48,441 nucleotides of DNA from Anaerolineales bacterium (GTDB lineage Bacteria; Chloroflexota; Anaerolineae; Anaerolineales; UBA11858), in the NCBI GenBank assembly GCA_028278545.1, contig JANQED010000162.1, positions 1 to 48,441 on the forward strand, given 5' to 3'. Shown piece by piece: positions 34,555 to 43,130 of the stretch; positions within the stretch are counted from its first letter, which is position 1, and every line of letters starts with the position of its first letter. Below the pieces are notes generated by a model. The model was not told the DNA's origin. It made no database searches and saw nothing but the letters and a program-made list of their open reading frames with translations. The position numbers and the translations under genes were made by a program.

Positions 34555-35757
34555 CTATTTTCCAGGGAACAGCATCACCTCGGCAGGCACTCTACCCATT
34601 TGCAACAGCTTGACCATTCGCTTCATCGGCTCATCGATGTGCGTGAAGAAGGCCTTATAGCCCTCGCATAAATAGTTCAGCCCTTCTTCTCCGTCAGGCG
34701 TACGCCGAATACGGTTCTTTGGGCAGCCGCCGTTGCAGATGAACCGCACCTCACATTCCTGGCAATGTCGGGGCAGGCTGTCGCGTTTATCCAATCCAAA
34801 ACGGATTTGCTTCTCCCCGCCAACCATTTCAAGCAGATCTCGGTCTCGAATATTTCCCAAGATGAAGTTGGGTTCTACATAGTGGTCGCAGGAATATAGG
34901 TCGCCGTTGTGCTCAAGGGCCAGGGCCGTCCCACAGGCTTCCCTGAAGATGCACAAGCTGGCTGGCTGCCCGTACCAGGCCTCCAAGGCAGCATCGAAAA
35001 TTTGCACGAATACTCGCCCGACATCAGCACGAATCCATTCATCGAAAACGGCGATCAAAAATTGACCGTACTTCTCCCCCGTCACCGAACGCTTGGTGAC
35101 CTGGTAACCTTCCTGGAAGCCGCTTTGATTCTTGCGCTCCACGATGGGGATGAATTGGACGAACTGTGTTCCCACGTCATCACGCAAAAAGCGATAGACT
35201 TCCAAAGGGTATTCCACATTGGCTGCGTGAACCGTCGTCAGGATGTTGAAATCAACCTGGTGCTTTTTCAACAATGCCAACCCGGCCATGACCGCATCAA
35301 AACTGGGTTTGCCCCCTTTGTCTACCCGGTAGGCATCGTGCATCTGGCAGGGGCCATCCAAACTGAGCCCGATGAGGAAGTCGTTCTGCTTGAAGAACGA
35401 ACACCATTCATCGTCCAGCTTTGTGCCATTGGTCTGCAGGGCGTTGTGGATTTTTGTCCCAGGTTTGCGGTATTTCTCTTGAAGTGCTACGGCGCGTTGA
35501 AAGAAATCCAACCCCATCAAGGTGGGCTCGCCGCCCTGCCAAGCAAAGGTCACATCAGGGACATGCTGGGCAGCGATATATTGCCGTGTGTACCCCTCCA
35601 GGGTTTCCTCGCTCATGCGGAAGTGGCCGTCAGGGTAGAGCGCTTCTTTCTTGAGGAAATAGCAGTACTTGCAGTCCAGGTTGCAGATCGCCCCCCTGGG
35701 TTTGGTCATGATATGGAAGGCCGGCGGAGGGGAGGGGGGTGGATTCATATAATCCAT
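34555..35757 (-). CDS. Anaerobic sulfatase-maturase-type radical SAM/SPASM enzyme
   Basis: 400 residues from the ATG at 35757; ATG at 35748 or a TTG at 35799 are alternatives as no start has a strong ribosome site. The radical SAM cluster is CNLDCKYC near residue 25, followed by WQGGEPTLMG. The C-terminal SPASM domain binds two more clusters, with the last segment CEVRFICNGGCPKNR and a final LCEGYKAFF typical of anSME. Such enzymes turn a Cys or Ser of a sulfatase into formylglycine. No sulfatase is visible here, so its target is elsewhere or is a different protein. Confidence 0.88.
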   Translation of the reverse strand: MDYMNPPPSPPPAFHIMTKPRGAICNLDCKYCYFLKKEALYPDGHFRMSEETLEGYTRQYIAAQHVPDVTFAWQGGEPTLMGLDFFQRAVALQEKYRKPGTKIHNALQTNGTKLDDEWCSFFKQNDFLIGLSLDGPCQMHDAYRVDKGGKPSFDAVMAGLALLKKHQVDFNILTTVHAANVEYPLEVYRFLRDDVGTQFVQFIPIVERKNQSGFQEGYQVTKRSVTGEKYGQFLIAVFDEWIRADVGRVFVQIFDAALEAWYGQPASLCIFREACGTALALEHNGDLYSCDHYVEPNFILGNIRDRDLLEMVGGEKQIRFGLDKRDSLPRHCQECEVRFICNGGCPKNRIRRTPDGEEGLNYLCEGYKAFFTHIDEPMKRMVKLLQMGRVPAEVMLFPGK

Positions 35758-35796
35758 TCTATCAAACGTCTGCTCCCAGAGATACTTGTCAGGGAG

Positions 35797-35821
35797 CAAT
35801 CGTTTGAAAAAGACTTCCGAA
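35797..35821. repeat. Second copy of a 25-bp dispersed repeat
   Basis: Identical over 25 bases to the reverse complement of 22804-22828. Both copies lie just outside coding regions and, read on the strand ending TTTTTC, follow a gene's 3' end. Confidence 0.7.
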
Positions 35822-35826
35822 TATTT

Positions 35827-36744
35827 TTACATTTGGGCGTTTGAATGAAGGGCTGTGACCATTCCCACCAGAGCATCTACGCCTGATGAATTCCCCCAAT
35901 CCAGCAAATCGTTCATGACAGCTTCCTGATCGCCGATGCCCGACACCAGGAAGTCGAGGGCGTTGATCAGGCGTTCGTCGGCCAATCCCATCGTGGCGCA
36001 TTTGATAAGATTAACGCTCAGGGTGGTGGTTTTTCCACTTGCTGTTTGGATGATTTGCCTGTTGAACACATCCAAACCTTCACTCACTTTGAGGATATCT
36101 TTCCAGCGATTGAGAGTCAGTATCATACCGACCAGAAAGTCGTCTCCCGAGGGTGTCAAACCCCCTCCGCGCCCCAAAACTGTGGTGATCTTCTTTGATA
36201 TGACTGGCAAATTCGCGCGCATCAGGCTTTTTTGGATGGAAAGGATGTCGTCGGTGAACTCTTGGGCTGATTGGCTTGCGTGCGTGTGCTCCATTTGAAT
36301 GTCAAGCAGGGTGGGGAGCAGGCCGCTGAGGCCAGAGCCTTTCTTCTGCAAGTAGGCATTTGAAACAAAGGTTTTCAATCGTGCGGACTCTCCTGTTTGG
36401 CGGGTTGTTGTCCCTGGCGGATTGGGTTGCCATATAGATGCTTTCTTCGTAGAAATCAGCAGGTTGGCATCGGGGATTGAAATCTGCCCTGGGGAAATCT
36501 GAACCACTTCCCCCGTAGATGGTACGTCCAGCGCAGGGGTGTGACGGTCAAGATTGACCGTCAATGGCCCGCGGAATCCTTCTTTGGATAAGTAGATGAT
36601 CCAATTGGTTTCGGTTTGTAAGAAGATGCCCCGCGAAGTGATCCCCCTGACTTTTGCAGTTGGGGAGGCGGACAGTATTTCATTGGCGAGGCTGCCGATT
36701 GAACGGGCGTGAAACAGCCTGGGCTTAGGATTTTGCTTGTCCAT
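35827..36744 (-). CDS. DUF2877 protein (AllH/YlbF-like subunit)
   Basis: 305 residues. The family signature is GRGGGLTPSGDDFLVGM near residue 195, followed by a helical C-terminus with DERLINALDFLVSG. DUF2877 genes travel with fdrA and DUF1116 genes, and in Escherichia coli the set is linked to oxamate carbamoyltransferase activity in allantoin breakdown. Here it is divergent from fdrA across a 217-base promoter region. A TATACA at 36793-36798 region on the minus strand is a possible -10. The radical SAM gene follows it on the same strand. Confidence 0.88.
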   Translation of the reverse strand: MDKQNPKPRLFHARSIGSLANEILSASPTAKVRGITSRGIFLQTETNWIIYLSKEGFRGPLTVNLDRHTPALDVPSTGEVVQISPGQISIPDANLLISTKKASIWQPNPPGTTTRQTGESARLKTFVSNAYLQKKGSGLSGLLPTLLDIQMEHTHASQSAQEFTDDILSIQKSLMRANLPVISKKITTVLGRGGGLTPSGDDFLVGMILTLNRWKDILKVSEGLDVFNRQIIQTASGKTTTLSVNLIKCATMGLADERLINALDFLVSGIGDQEAVMNDLLDWGNSSGVDALVGMVTALHSNAQM

Positions 36745-36873
36745 AGGGTTTAGGCATCTCAGGTTGCTTGGCGTATGAGGTTCGGCCTAACTGTATACTG
36801 GAATGGTCATTTTGGCAACTTTATTCTTAAATGGGTTCGAGTATTTTTCGATGGGGCTTGCACTGGAGGAAAT

Positions 36874-36902
36874 TTGATTTTGGGGCCAAGAACGTTTATA
36901 CT
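36874..36902 (+). promoter_or_regulatory. Promoter of the fdrA gene
   Basis: TTGATT (36874-36879), a 17-base spacer and TATACT (36897-36902). A second GTATACT follows at 36904-36910, and a similar GTATACT lies near 36793, so the sequence may be a shared control site for the divergent DUF2877 gene. Confidence 0.65.
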
Positions 36903-36961
36903 TGTATACTCCAAAACGATTTGATCATTCAGTTTTTAATGAAGAAAGTAAAGGAGTTGGT

Positions 36962-38692
36962 ATGCCAACAACGAAAGTTGAGATCCGCTCTGGGGCGTAT
37001 TATGACTCAGTGATTTTGATGCAGTTGCAGCGCTCCCTTGCGGAACAACCTGGGGTGATCGATGCCGGGGTGGTGATGGGTACCGAGGCCAATAAAGATG
37101 TTCTGTCACAAAGTGGATTACTTGAACCAGAAGCCGAGGGGGCCAACCCGGATGACCTGGTGATTGTCGTCAAGGGGGATGCTGAGGCATCGGCGCAGGC
37201 CGCCCTGGATAAAGTGGATGAACTGGTTTCTTCCCGTCGCAGCAGCGGTGGGGACGAGGATTACCGGCCCCACAGCATGGAGACCGCCGCCAAAATGCTG
37301 CCCGATGCCCATTGGGTGTTGGTTTCTGCTCCGGGACGCTATGCTGCCGGAGTGTCGCGCCAGGCGTTAGGTTTAGATAGACATGTTTTCCTTTACAGCG
37401 ATAACGTGTCATTAGAAGATGAGATTTCTTTGAAAAAAGAGGCTGCCACGAAAGGTCTGCTTGTGATGGGGCCAGACTGTGGCACGGCCATCGTCAATGG
37501 TATTGGTTTGGGGTTTGCTAACAAAGTCCGCAAAGGCCCTATCGGCTTGGTGGCTGCCTCAGGCACCGGTTTGCAGCAGGTTTCTGTACGCATCCACCAG
37601 ATGGGTGGCGGACTCACGCATGCGTTGGGCACGGGTGGACGTGATCTCTCTGAAGCGGTCAATGCAATCACCGCTCGTCAGGGCCTTGATCTGCTGTCGC
37701 GCGACCCTGAAACCAAGGTTATTGTGCTCATCTCCAAACCGCCTGCCCCTAAGGTGGCCGGTGAACTGGTCAAGGCGGCCCGTTCGGCGGGCAAGCCGGT
37801 AGTGGTCAACTTCATCGGCTATGCAACGGCTTCACGCCGCGTGGATAACATCTTTTTCGCCACGACTTTTGATGAGGCCGCTGAGTTGGCCATGGAACTG
37901 GTAGATGTGGCTGAAGAGTTTGCTGCCGAGCCGGATATCTCCAAGTTTGCCAGGGGGCAGCGATATCTGCGGGGCCTCTTTTCCGGCGGCACACTGCAAT
38001 ATGAGGCGCTGTTGATCCTGGAGAGCTACTTGCCGGTGGTGTACTCCAACGCACCGCTGGACAAGAAATATAGACTGGAAGATTCCCTGGTCAGCGTGGA
38101 GCACACGGTCATCGACCTGGGGGAAGACGAGTTCACCGTGGGTCGCCTGCACCCGATGATGGACAACGACCTGCGCCTGCGCCGCTTCGAGAAAGAGGCC
38201 GCCGATCCCGAAGTAGCCGTCATCCTTTTGGATGTCGTGTTGGGATATGGCGCGCACTTGGACCCGGCCAGCGAGTTGGCACCTGCCATTGCTGAGGGGA
38301 TCAAGGGCGCCAAAGATGCCGGGCGTCACCTGGAAGTGGTCGCTGTGGTTTCCGGCACCGATGAAGACCCGCAAGGCATGGCAGCGCAAATCGAATTGTT
38401 GGTCGAGGCCGGTGCCAAAGTCGAAACCAGCAACGACGCGGCAGCGCGCTATGTCGGCCGCTTGTTGCAAGCTATCGAGCGATCTGCTGAGCCGGCTGAA
38501 AAGATTGAGATGGCGCAGGTCGATTTGGAGCGGCTCAAGAAACCCCTGGCCGGGATCAACGTCGGTCTGGAGTCGTTTACCGAGAGCCTCAGCGACCAGG
38601 GATCACAAGTTGTGCACATGAATTGGAAGCCCGTTGCCGGCGGTAACGCCAAGTTGGCGGGCATCATCGAACGGATGAAGAGCAAAGCGTAA
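36962..38692 (+). CDS. fdrA: FdrA-family acyl-CoA synthetase-like subunit
   Basis: 576 residues from the ATG at 36962 with AAAGGAG upstream; the longer frame from 36902 overlaps the promoter. It resembles the succinyl-CoA synthetase alpha chain: an N-terminal regulatory region, MGPDCGTAIVNG near residue 185, LVAASGTGLQQVS and the Gly-rich GLTHALGTGGRDLS loop. The last ~55 residues hold INVGLESFTESL and MNWKPVAGGNAKL, segments common in this gene set. In E. coli, FdrA (AllF) works with DUF1116 and DUF2877 proteins in carbamoyl transfer between oxamate and carbamoyl phosphate. No carbamate kinase is visible in the window. Confidence 0.92.
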   Translation: MPTTKVEIRSGAYYDSVILMQLQRSLAEQPGVIDAGVVMGTEANKDVLSQSGLLEPEAEGANPDDLVIVVKGDAEASAQAALDKVDELVSSRRSSGGDEDYRPHSMETAAKMLPDAHWVLVSAPGRYAAGVSRQALGLDRHVFLYSDNVSLEDEISLKKEAATKGLLVMGPDCGTAIVNGIGLGFANKVRKGPIGLVAASGTGLQQVSVRIHQMGGGLTHALGTGGRDLSEAVNAITARQGLDLLSRDPETKVIVLISKPPAPKVAGELVKAARSAGKPVVVNFIGYATASRRVDNIFFATTFDEAAELAMELVDVAEEFAAEPDISKFARGQRYLRGLFSGGTLQYEALLILESYLPVVYSNAPLDKKYRLEDSLVSVEHTVIDLGEDEFTVGRLHPMMDNDLRLRRFEKEAADPEVAVILLDVVLGYGAHLDPASELAPAIAEGIKGAKDAGRHLEVVAVVSGTDEDPQGMAAQIELLVEAGAKVETSNDAAARYVGRLLQAIERSAEPAEKIEMAQVDLERLKKPLAGINVGLESFTESLSDQGSQVVHMNWKPVAGGNAKLAGIIERMKSKA

Positions 38693-38697
38693 ACAGA

Positions 38698-38752
38698 TTG
38701 TTACATTGCTCCCCTTTGCTTTATAATGAAAGCCTTGTGTCGGGGAGAGCAA
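38698..38752 (+). promoter_or_regulatory. Internal promoter and stem-loop before the DUF1116 gene
   Basis: TTGTTA (38698-38703), an 18-base spacer and TATAAT (38722-38727). TTGCTCCCC (38706-38714) can pair with GGGGAGAGCAA (38742-38752) with a two-base bulge, enclosing the -10. It could be an attenuator or an operator. Confidence 0.5.
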
Positions 38753-38790
38753 GTGACAATCGTATCTTTTGACAAGATTTGGAGGCGTAA

Positions 38791-40032
38791 ATGGATATCG
38801 AAAAAGCCAATGCTGAAGCGACCGACCGGATGATGGAAGCGCGTCCCGTGGTTGTGGGGATGGGGAAGGCCCTTGAGGTTGTCCCTGGCATGCGTGAAAA
38901 CTTGCTCATGCACGCTGGCCCTCCCATTACCTGGGAACGCGCCTCTGGCCCCATGAAAGGGGCGATTACGGGTGCACTGATCTACGAGGGCAAGGCCAAA
39001 GATATGGAGGAAGCGCAAAAATTGGTCGAGTCTGGCGAGATTGAGCTTGAGCCCTGTCACCATCATCAATCGGTGGGCCCTATGGCAGGGGTGACCTCGT
39101 CCAATATGTCGGTCTATATCCTCGAGAATAAGACCCACGGCAATATGTCCTACTCAAATTTGAATGAGGGCTATGGTAAGGTATTACGCTACGGCGCTTA
39201 CAGCGAAGAGGTCATCGAGCGCTTCGGTTGGATGGAGAATGTCATGGCCCCGGTTTTGGGTAAAGCCATCGAGTTGAGCGGCGGCATCGACGTCCGCGCC
39301 ATGCTGGCCGAAGCACTGCATATGGGTGATGAAGGCCACAACCGCAATAAGGCTGGTTCGGTTTTGTTCACCAAGGCCCTGGCACCGTATATTGTCAAAG
39401 CCACCGATGACGCGGATGTGGCCTCCGAGATCATCCGCTTTTTGGGTGACAACGCCCTCACGATCCTCAACCCGGTGATGGCAGCCTGCAAGGCCATGGT
39501 CGATGCAGCCCATGGCATCGAGGGCAGCACCATCGTGCACGTCATGGCTCGCAACGGCACTGATTTTGGCATCCGGGTCAGCGGCCTGGGGGATCGCTGG
39601 TTCACTTCTCCGGTGGGTACTCCCAAGGGGCTTTACTTCCCCGGCTTCACTGAGGAAGACTCCAGCGGCGATATCGGCGACAGCACTATCACCGAGTCGG
39701 CGGGCATCGGCGGCTTCGCGATGGCAGCTGCCCCGGCGATTGTCACCTTCGTCAGCGGCACACCGAAAGATGCCATCAACGCCACCCTGGAGATGTACGA
39801 GATCTGCTACGCCGAGCACAAATACTTCACTATCCCCCCGCTGGATTTCCGGGGCACTCCCACCGGCATTGACCTGCGCAAGGTGGTCGAATTGGGCGTT
39901 ACGCCGCGCGTCAACACCGGTATCGCCCATAAAGACCCCGGCGTTGGTCAGGTCGGCGCTGGCCTCGTCCGCCCCGAGCTGAGCATGTTTGAGGAGGCAT
40001 TGGTGGCGTTTGCAGAGGAATATGGGGTTTAG
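38791..40032 (+). CDS. DUF1116 protein (AllG/YlbE-like subunit)
   Basis: 413 residues from an ATG with TTGGAGG upstream. Family landmarks are LLMHAGPPITWERASGPMKG-like text near residue 45, the PCHHHQSVGPMAGVTS segment near 90, LNEGYGKVLRYGAY, and the C-terminal GIAHKDPGVGQVGAG. It is the usual partner of FdrA and DUF2877 proteins and is thought to form part of the oxamic transcarbamylase. It is 98 bases downstream of fdrA with its own possible promoter. The following genes of the set are separated from it by the four-helix-bundle insertion. Confidence 0.92.
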   Translation: MDIEKANAEATDRMMEARPVVVGMGKALEVVPGMRENLLMHAGPPITWERASGPMKGAITGALIYEGKAKDMEEAQKLVESGEIELEPCHHHQSVGPMAGVTSSNMSVYILENKTHGNMSYSNLNEGYGKVLRYGAYSEEVIERFGWMENVMAPVLGKAIELSGGIDVRAMLAEALHMGDEGHNRNKAGSVLFTKALAPYIVKATDDADVASEIIRFLGDNALTILNPVMAACKAMVDAAHGIEGSTIVHVMARNGTDFGIRVSGLGDRWFTSPVGTPKGLYFPGFTEEDSSGDIGDSTITESAGIGGFAMAAAPAIVTFVSGTPKDAINATLEMYEICYAEHKYFTIPPLDFRGTPTGIDLRKVVELGVTPRVNTGIAHKDPGVGQVGAGLVRPELSMFEEALVAFAEEYGV

Positions 40033-40035
40033 AGG

Positions 40036-40084
40036 TTGGTTATTGGAGATTAGATATTGGAGGTTGGAAGTTTGAGGTTGGATG
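40036..40084 (+). repeat. Left heptamer array (TTGGANN x7)
   Basis: Seven back-to-back 7-base units, TTGGTTA, TTGGAGA, TTAGATA, TTGGAGG, TTGGAAG, TTTGAGG, TTGGATG, starting just after the DUF1116 stop. They are the inverted counterpart of the array at 40485-40526. Confidence 0.8.
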
Positions 40085-40118
40085 CTTAGATCGAGAAGTA
40101 CCTCCGTGGTGAAAAGTT

Positions 40119-40484
40119 GTGGTGATTAGGAGTTATCGTGACCTGGAAGTTTACCAGCGAGCTAAAGCTGTGGTGGTTCCAATTCATAAACTGGTTGAAG
40201 ATTTTCCAAGCCATGAGAAGTTTGATTTGTGTGATCAAATGAGGCGAGCGAGTAAATCTGCTGTAGCAAACATCGTTGAAGGCTACAGCCATAAAGACAC
40301 ACCCGGCAAGGCCAAGCAGTTTTGGCGAACTGCGATGGGTTCGGCTAACGAGATGGTTGAGCATTTGGAGATGGCGGTCGATCTGGGTTATTCTTCTGAA
40401 GAAATCTGTTCCGAATACATCGAGGAGTATACCGTCGTGGCGAAACAACTCAACAAGCTAATCCAAACTTGGAGGAAATTCTAG
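40119..40484 (+). CDS. Four-helix-bundle protein (23S rRNA intervening-sequence / S23 family)
   Basis: 121 residues from a GTG at 40119. The family pattern is clear: YRDLEVYQRAKAVV at the start, FDLCDQMRRASKSAVANIVEGY in the middle, and the helix MGSANEMVEHLEMAV near 75-90. These all-helical proteins occur in rRNA intervening sequences and, as free genes, scattered through many genomes; the Avd protein of diversity-generating retroelements has the same fold. The gene has no role in the surrounding pathway, splits it, and is flanked closely on both sides by inverted heptamer arrays. It looks like cargo of a small mobile or formerly mobile element. No reverse transcriptase is near. Confidence 0.88.
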   Translation: MVIRSYRDLEVYQRAKAVVVPIHKLVEDFPSHEKFDLCDQMRRASKSAVANIVEGYSHKDTPGKAKQFWRTAMGSANEMVEHLEMAVDLGYSSEEICSEYIEEYTVVAKQLNKLIQTWRKF

Positions 40485-40526
40485 CTTCCACTTTCCAACG
40501 TCCAACTTCCAATTTCTAACATCCAC
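40485..40526 (+). repeat. Right heptamer array (NNTCCAA x6)
   Basis: Six 7-base units, CTTCCAC, TTTCCAA, CGTCCAA, CTTCCAA, TTTCTAA, CATCCAC, beginning at the first base after the four-helix-bundle stop codon. They match the reverse complement of the left array unit. Confidence 0.8.
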
Positions 40527-40554
40527 TTCCACCCTTCAGAAAGGATTGTAATTC

Positions 40555-42228
40555 ATGGATCGTGAACAATTCATCAAGACAATCGCAAGCGCTCGGTGGT
40601 ATGACCTGACCCAGGCCATGAGCATTTTCACGCCGCCGTTCCCCGGTGAGATGCCTTTGCAGGTGCATTTCTTCAAGCGGCTGACGGGTTCGTTTGGGGG
40701 TGGGCAAGGGGCTAATGGTCAGCAGATCGAGTGGAGCAACAATACCGGTACTCACTTGGTGGGGCCGCGTGCGTTCCACTCTGGCGAGCGGGCAATCGCC
40801 GATATCCCCCTGACAGATTTGTGCGGCGAAGGCGTAGTCGTCGATATTTCGGAGGCAGTCTCCGATTACGGCTTGTACACACCCGAGATGATCACCGAGC
40901 GCGCCGAGGTCAAAGAGGGCGATATCCTGATTATCAACACCGGCTATCACAAATACGGTTGGGATCAACCCGATATCCCCAACCCAGACTGCCAGGGCGG
41001 TATCGAGAACAAAGAATTTGGGTACTACCTGCGTCACCCAGGGCCTTCCCCCGAATTTTTCCAGTGGGCTTTGGATATGAAATTCAAGCTGATCGGCGTG
41101 GATTGTGGTTGTGCCGAGCACCCGATGAACACCAACCTGCGCTACATGCACGCCCGGGAGTTCGAGAAAGCCGAAGCCAAGCTGAAGGAGACCCATGGCA
41201 AGACCTGGGACGAACTATTCCCACCGGAGTGGTATCACAAGCTGACACATATCACGATGCCCAAAGCAGGCCTGCTGTTGGCTGAATCCCTGGGGGGGCA
41301 GATCAAGGAATTGAGCAACCAGCGCGCCTGGATCATGGTGCAGCCGATCCCCTTTATGGAGGTCGAATCCGCTTGGAGCCGGGTGGTGGCCTTACAGGCT
41401 CCAGAGGGGATGAGTGAAGATGATTTCTTTGCATTCATGGGCTCATCCGAAATGCTGGATATGACATTACCCTTCAGCGTACAGACGCCGCAATGGGCTA
41501 ACTATGTGCCCCTGAGCGTCATCTACACCAAGCGGGTGGGCGGGCAGTACTTCGGCCTGGGGCGCAATAACGCCCACTGCAAAGCCAGCTTTCACTTAGC
41601 CACCCACATGGACGGTGAGAAGCATTTTCACGCCGCCGGGAAAACCATCGGCGAGACCCCTTTCGAGAAGTGGTTTGGCCCCGGCGCGATAGCCGACATC
41701 TCCGAGTTCGTCAGCGATACCAGTGTTTACACGCCTGAGATGGTTGAAAAAGTGGTCGAAGTGCGCGCGGGAGATATCCTGGTCATCAAGACTGGCTATG
41801 GCAAATATGGCTGGAACAGCCCCGATTCGGATGAGTTCCGCTACATGATCAGGCATCCAGGACCCTCACCTGATTTTGCCGACTGGTGCATTGAGAAGCA
41901 GATTGAGTGGCTGGCAGTGGACTGCGTAGCGATGGAACATCCGATGAACACCATCCAGCGTCTCTGGCATCCCAAGACCTTCGAGGAAGCCAACCAGAAA
42001 TTGATCGAACAGTACGGCGCAGATTGGGACACAATCTATCCCCTAGACAAATATTACCAGGATATGCATTTGAATCTGTTCCCCAAGGGCATTATCCATG
42101 CTGAAAACCTGGGCACCGACCTGATGAAAATGGAGAGCGGACGCTACTTCATTGGCTGCTTTGTGCAAAAAGGCATGGATTTGGCCTCCTGTTGGGCCCG
42201 TTTTGTGGCTTTCAAGGAGAAGAATTAA
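40555..42228 (+). CDS. Two-domain cyclase-family (kynurenine formamidase-like) hydrolase
   Basis: 557 residues made of two tandem cyclase domains (~1-280 and ~295-557). The metal motif is HxGTHxDxxxH. In the second half, near residue 347, it is complete: HLATHMDGEKH. In the first half it reads NTGTHLVGPRA, losing the first His, the Asp and the last His, so that half is probably not catalytic. Both halves keep the late EHPMNT segment. Characterised relatives hydrolyse amide bonds, for example N-formylkynurenine, using Mn or Zn. Such genes often accompany the FdrA set, suggesting amide or ureide hydrolysis. The ATG has AAAGGATTG upstream. Confidence 0.9.
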   Translation: MDREQFIKTIASARWYDLTQAMSIFTPPFPGEMPLQVHFFKRLTGSFGGGQGANGQQIEWSNNTGTHLVGPRAFHSGERAIADIPLTDLCGEGVVVDISEAVSDYGLYTPEMITERAEVKEGDILIINTGYHKYGWDQPDIPNPDCQGGIENKEFGYYLRHPGPSPEFFQWALDMKFKLIGVDCGCAEHPMNTNLRYMHAREFEKAEAKLKETHGKTWDELFPPEWYHKLTHITMPKAGLLLAESLGGQIKELSNQRAWIMVQPIPFMEVESAWSRVVALQAPEGMSEDDFFAFMGSSEMLDMTLPFSVQTPQWANYVPLSVIYTKRVGGQYFGLGRNNAHCKASFHLATHMDGEKHFHAAGKTIGETPFEKWFGPGAIADISEFVSDTSVYTPEMVEKVVEVRAGDILVIKTGYGKYGWNSPDSDEFRYMIRHPGPSPDFADWCIEKQIEWLAVDCVAMEHPMNTIQRLWHPKTFEEANQKLIEQYGADWDTIYPLDKYYQDMHLNLFPKGIIHAENLGTDLMKMESGRYFIGCFVQKGMDLASCWARFVAFKEKN

Positions 42229-42236
42229 AGATTTTT

Positions 42237-42275
42237 AAACCCTAAAGGTCTCGAAGGACTTTAGGGTTTATTGTT
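42237..42275 (+). terminator. Rho-independent terminator
   Basis: AAACCCTAAAG (42237-42247) pairs perfectly with CTTTAGGGTTT (42259-42269), followed by ATTGTTGTT. It ends the cyclase gene only nine bases before the next ATG. Confidence 0.8.
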
Positions 42276-42278
42276 GTT

Positions 42279-43130
42279 ATGATCCTCATTACAGGTGCGG
42301 CAGGCAAGACCGGTAGGGCAGTGATCCAGGCCGTTGTTGCGCGGGGTGAGACAGTCAGGGCGCTGGTTCATCGCGATGAGCAGATTCCTGCGATAGAGGC
42401 TTTGGGCGTAGAGGATTTCATTGTTGGCGATCTTATCGACCGCGCTACCATAGATCGTGCGGTGCGCGATATGCGGTCGATTTATCACATTTGCCCCAAT
42501 ATGAGCCCTGACGAAATCATGATCGGTAAGTTTGTCATCGAGGCGGCTCAAACAGAGGGCATTGAGCACCTTGTTTACCACTCGGTATTACACCCCCAAA
42601 CAGAAGCCATGCCGCATCATTGGCAGAAACTTCGCCTGGAAGAATTGCTGATTGAATCAGGCCTGTCCTTCACGATCCTACAGCCCACAGCCTATATGCA
42701 GAATATCCTCGCGCATCGGGGTTCCATCCTTGAGCAGGGGATTTACCCGGTCCCATATCCGGTCGAGACGCAGTCATGCCTGGTTGACTTACAAGATGTC
42801 GCCCAGGTAGCTGCCAAGGTGCTGACAGAAGCAGGGCATATTGGCGCGACTTATGAGTTGGTCGGCACCAAGATGATGAGCCAGACCGAGATTGCTGAGA
42901 GATTGAGCAAAGAACTGGGCCGCCGCGTCGAGGCTCAGGAGATTTCTCTAGATCAACGGGAGCGAAATGCTCGCGGTTCTGGTTTTGGAGATTATCAGGT
43001 CGATACTTTGATCAAAATGTTTGAGTATTACGGTCAATATGGGTTTACAGGCAATTCCAATGTGCTCAGGTGGCTGCTGGGTAGAGAGCCGACTTCCTTT
43101 GAAAAGTTCGTCCAACGGATAAATGTATGA
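42279..43130 (+). CDS. NmrA-like NAD(P)-binding protein (atypical SDR)
   Basis: 283 residues starting MILITGAAGKTGRAV, the glycine-rich TGxxGxxG dinucleotide motif of atypical short-chain dehydrogenases. It continues with LVHRDEQIPAIEALGVEDFIVGDL and LQPTAYMQNIL, as in NmrA and quinone oxidoreductase 2-like proteins. The catalytic Tyr-x-x-x-Lys pattern is not obvious, so it may sense redox state rather than catalyse. No Shine-Dalgarno precedes the ATG, which follows a terminator directly; the true start or promoter is unclear. Confidence 0.85.
   Translation: MILITGAAGKTGRAVIQAVVARGETVRALVHRDEQIPAIEALGVEDFIVGDLIDRATIDRAVRDMRSIYHICPNMSPDEIMIGKFVIEAAQTEGIEHLVYHSVLHPQTEAMPHHWQKLRLEELLIESGLSFTILQPTAYMQNILAHRGSILEQGIYPVPYPVETQSCLVDLQDVAQVAAKVLTEAGHIGATYELVGTKMMSQTEIAERLSKELGRRVEAQEISLDQRERNARGSGFGDYQVDTLIKMFEYYGQYGFTGNSNVLRWLLGREPTSFEKFVQRINV

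Noticed and set aside
40119..40484. Diversity-generating retroelement accessory (Avd) gene
   Set aside because: The fold family matches, but no reverse transcriptase, template repeat or variable repeat is present nearby.
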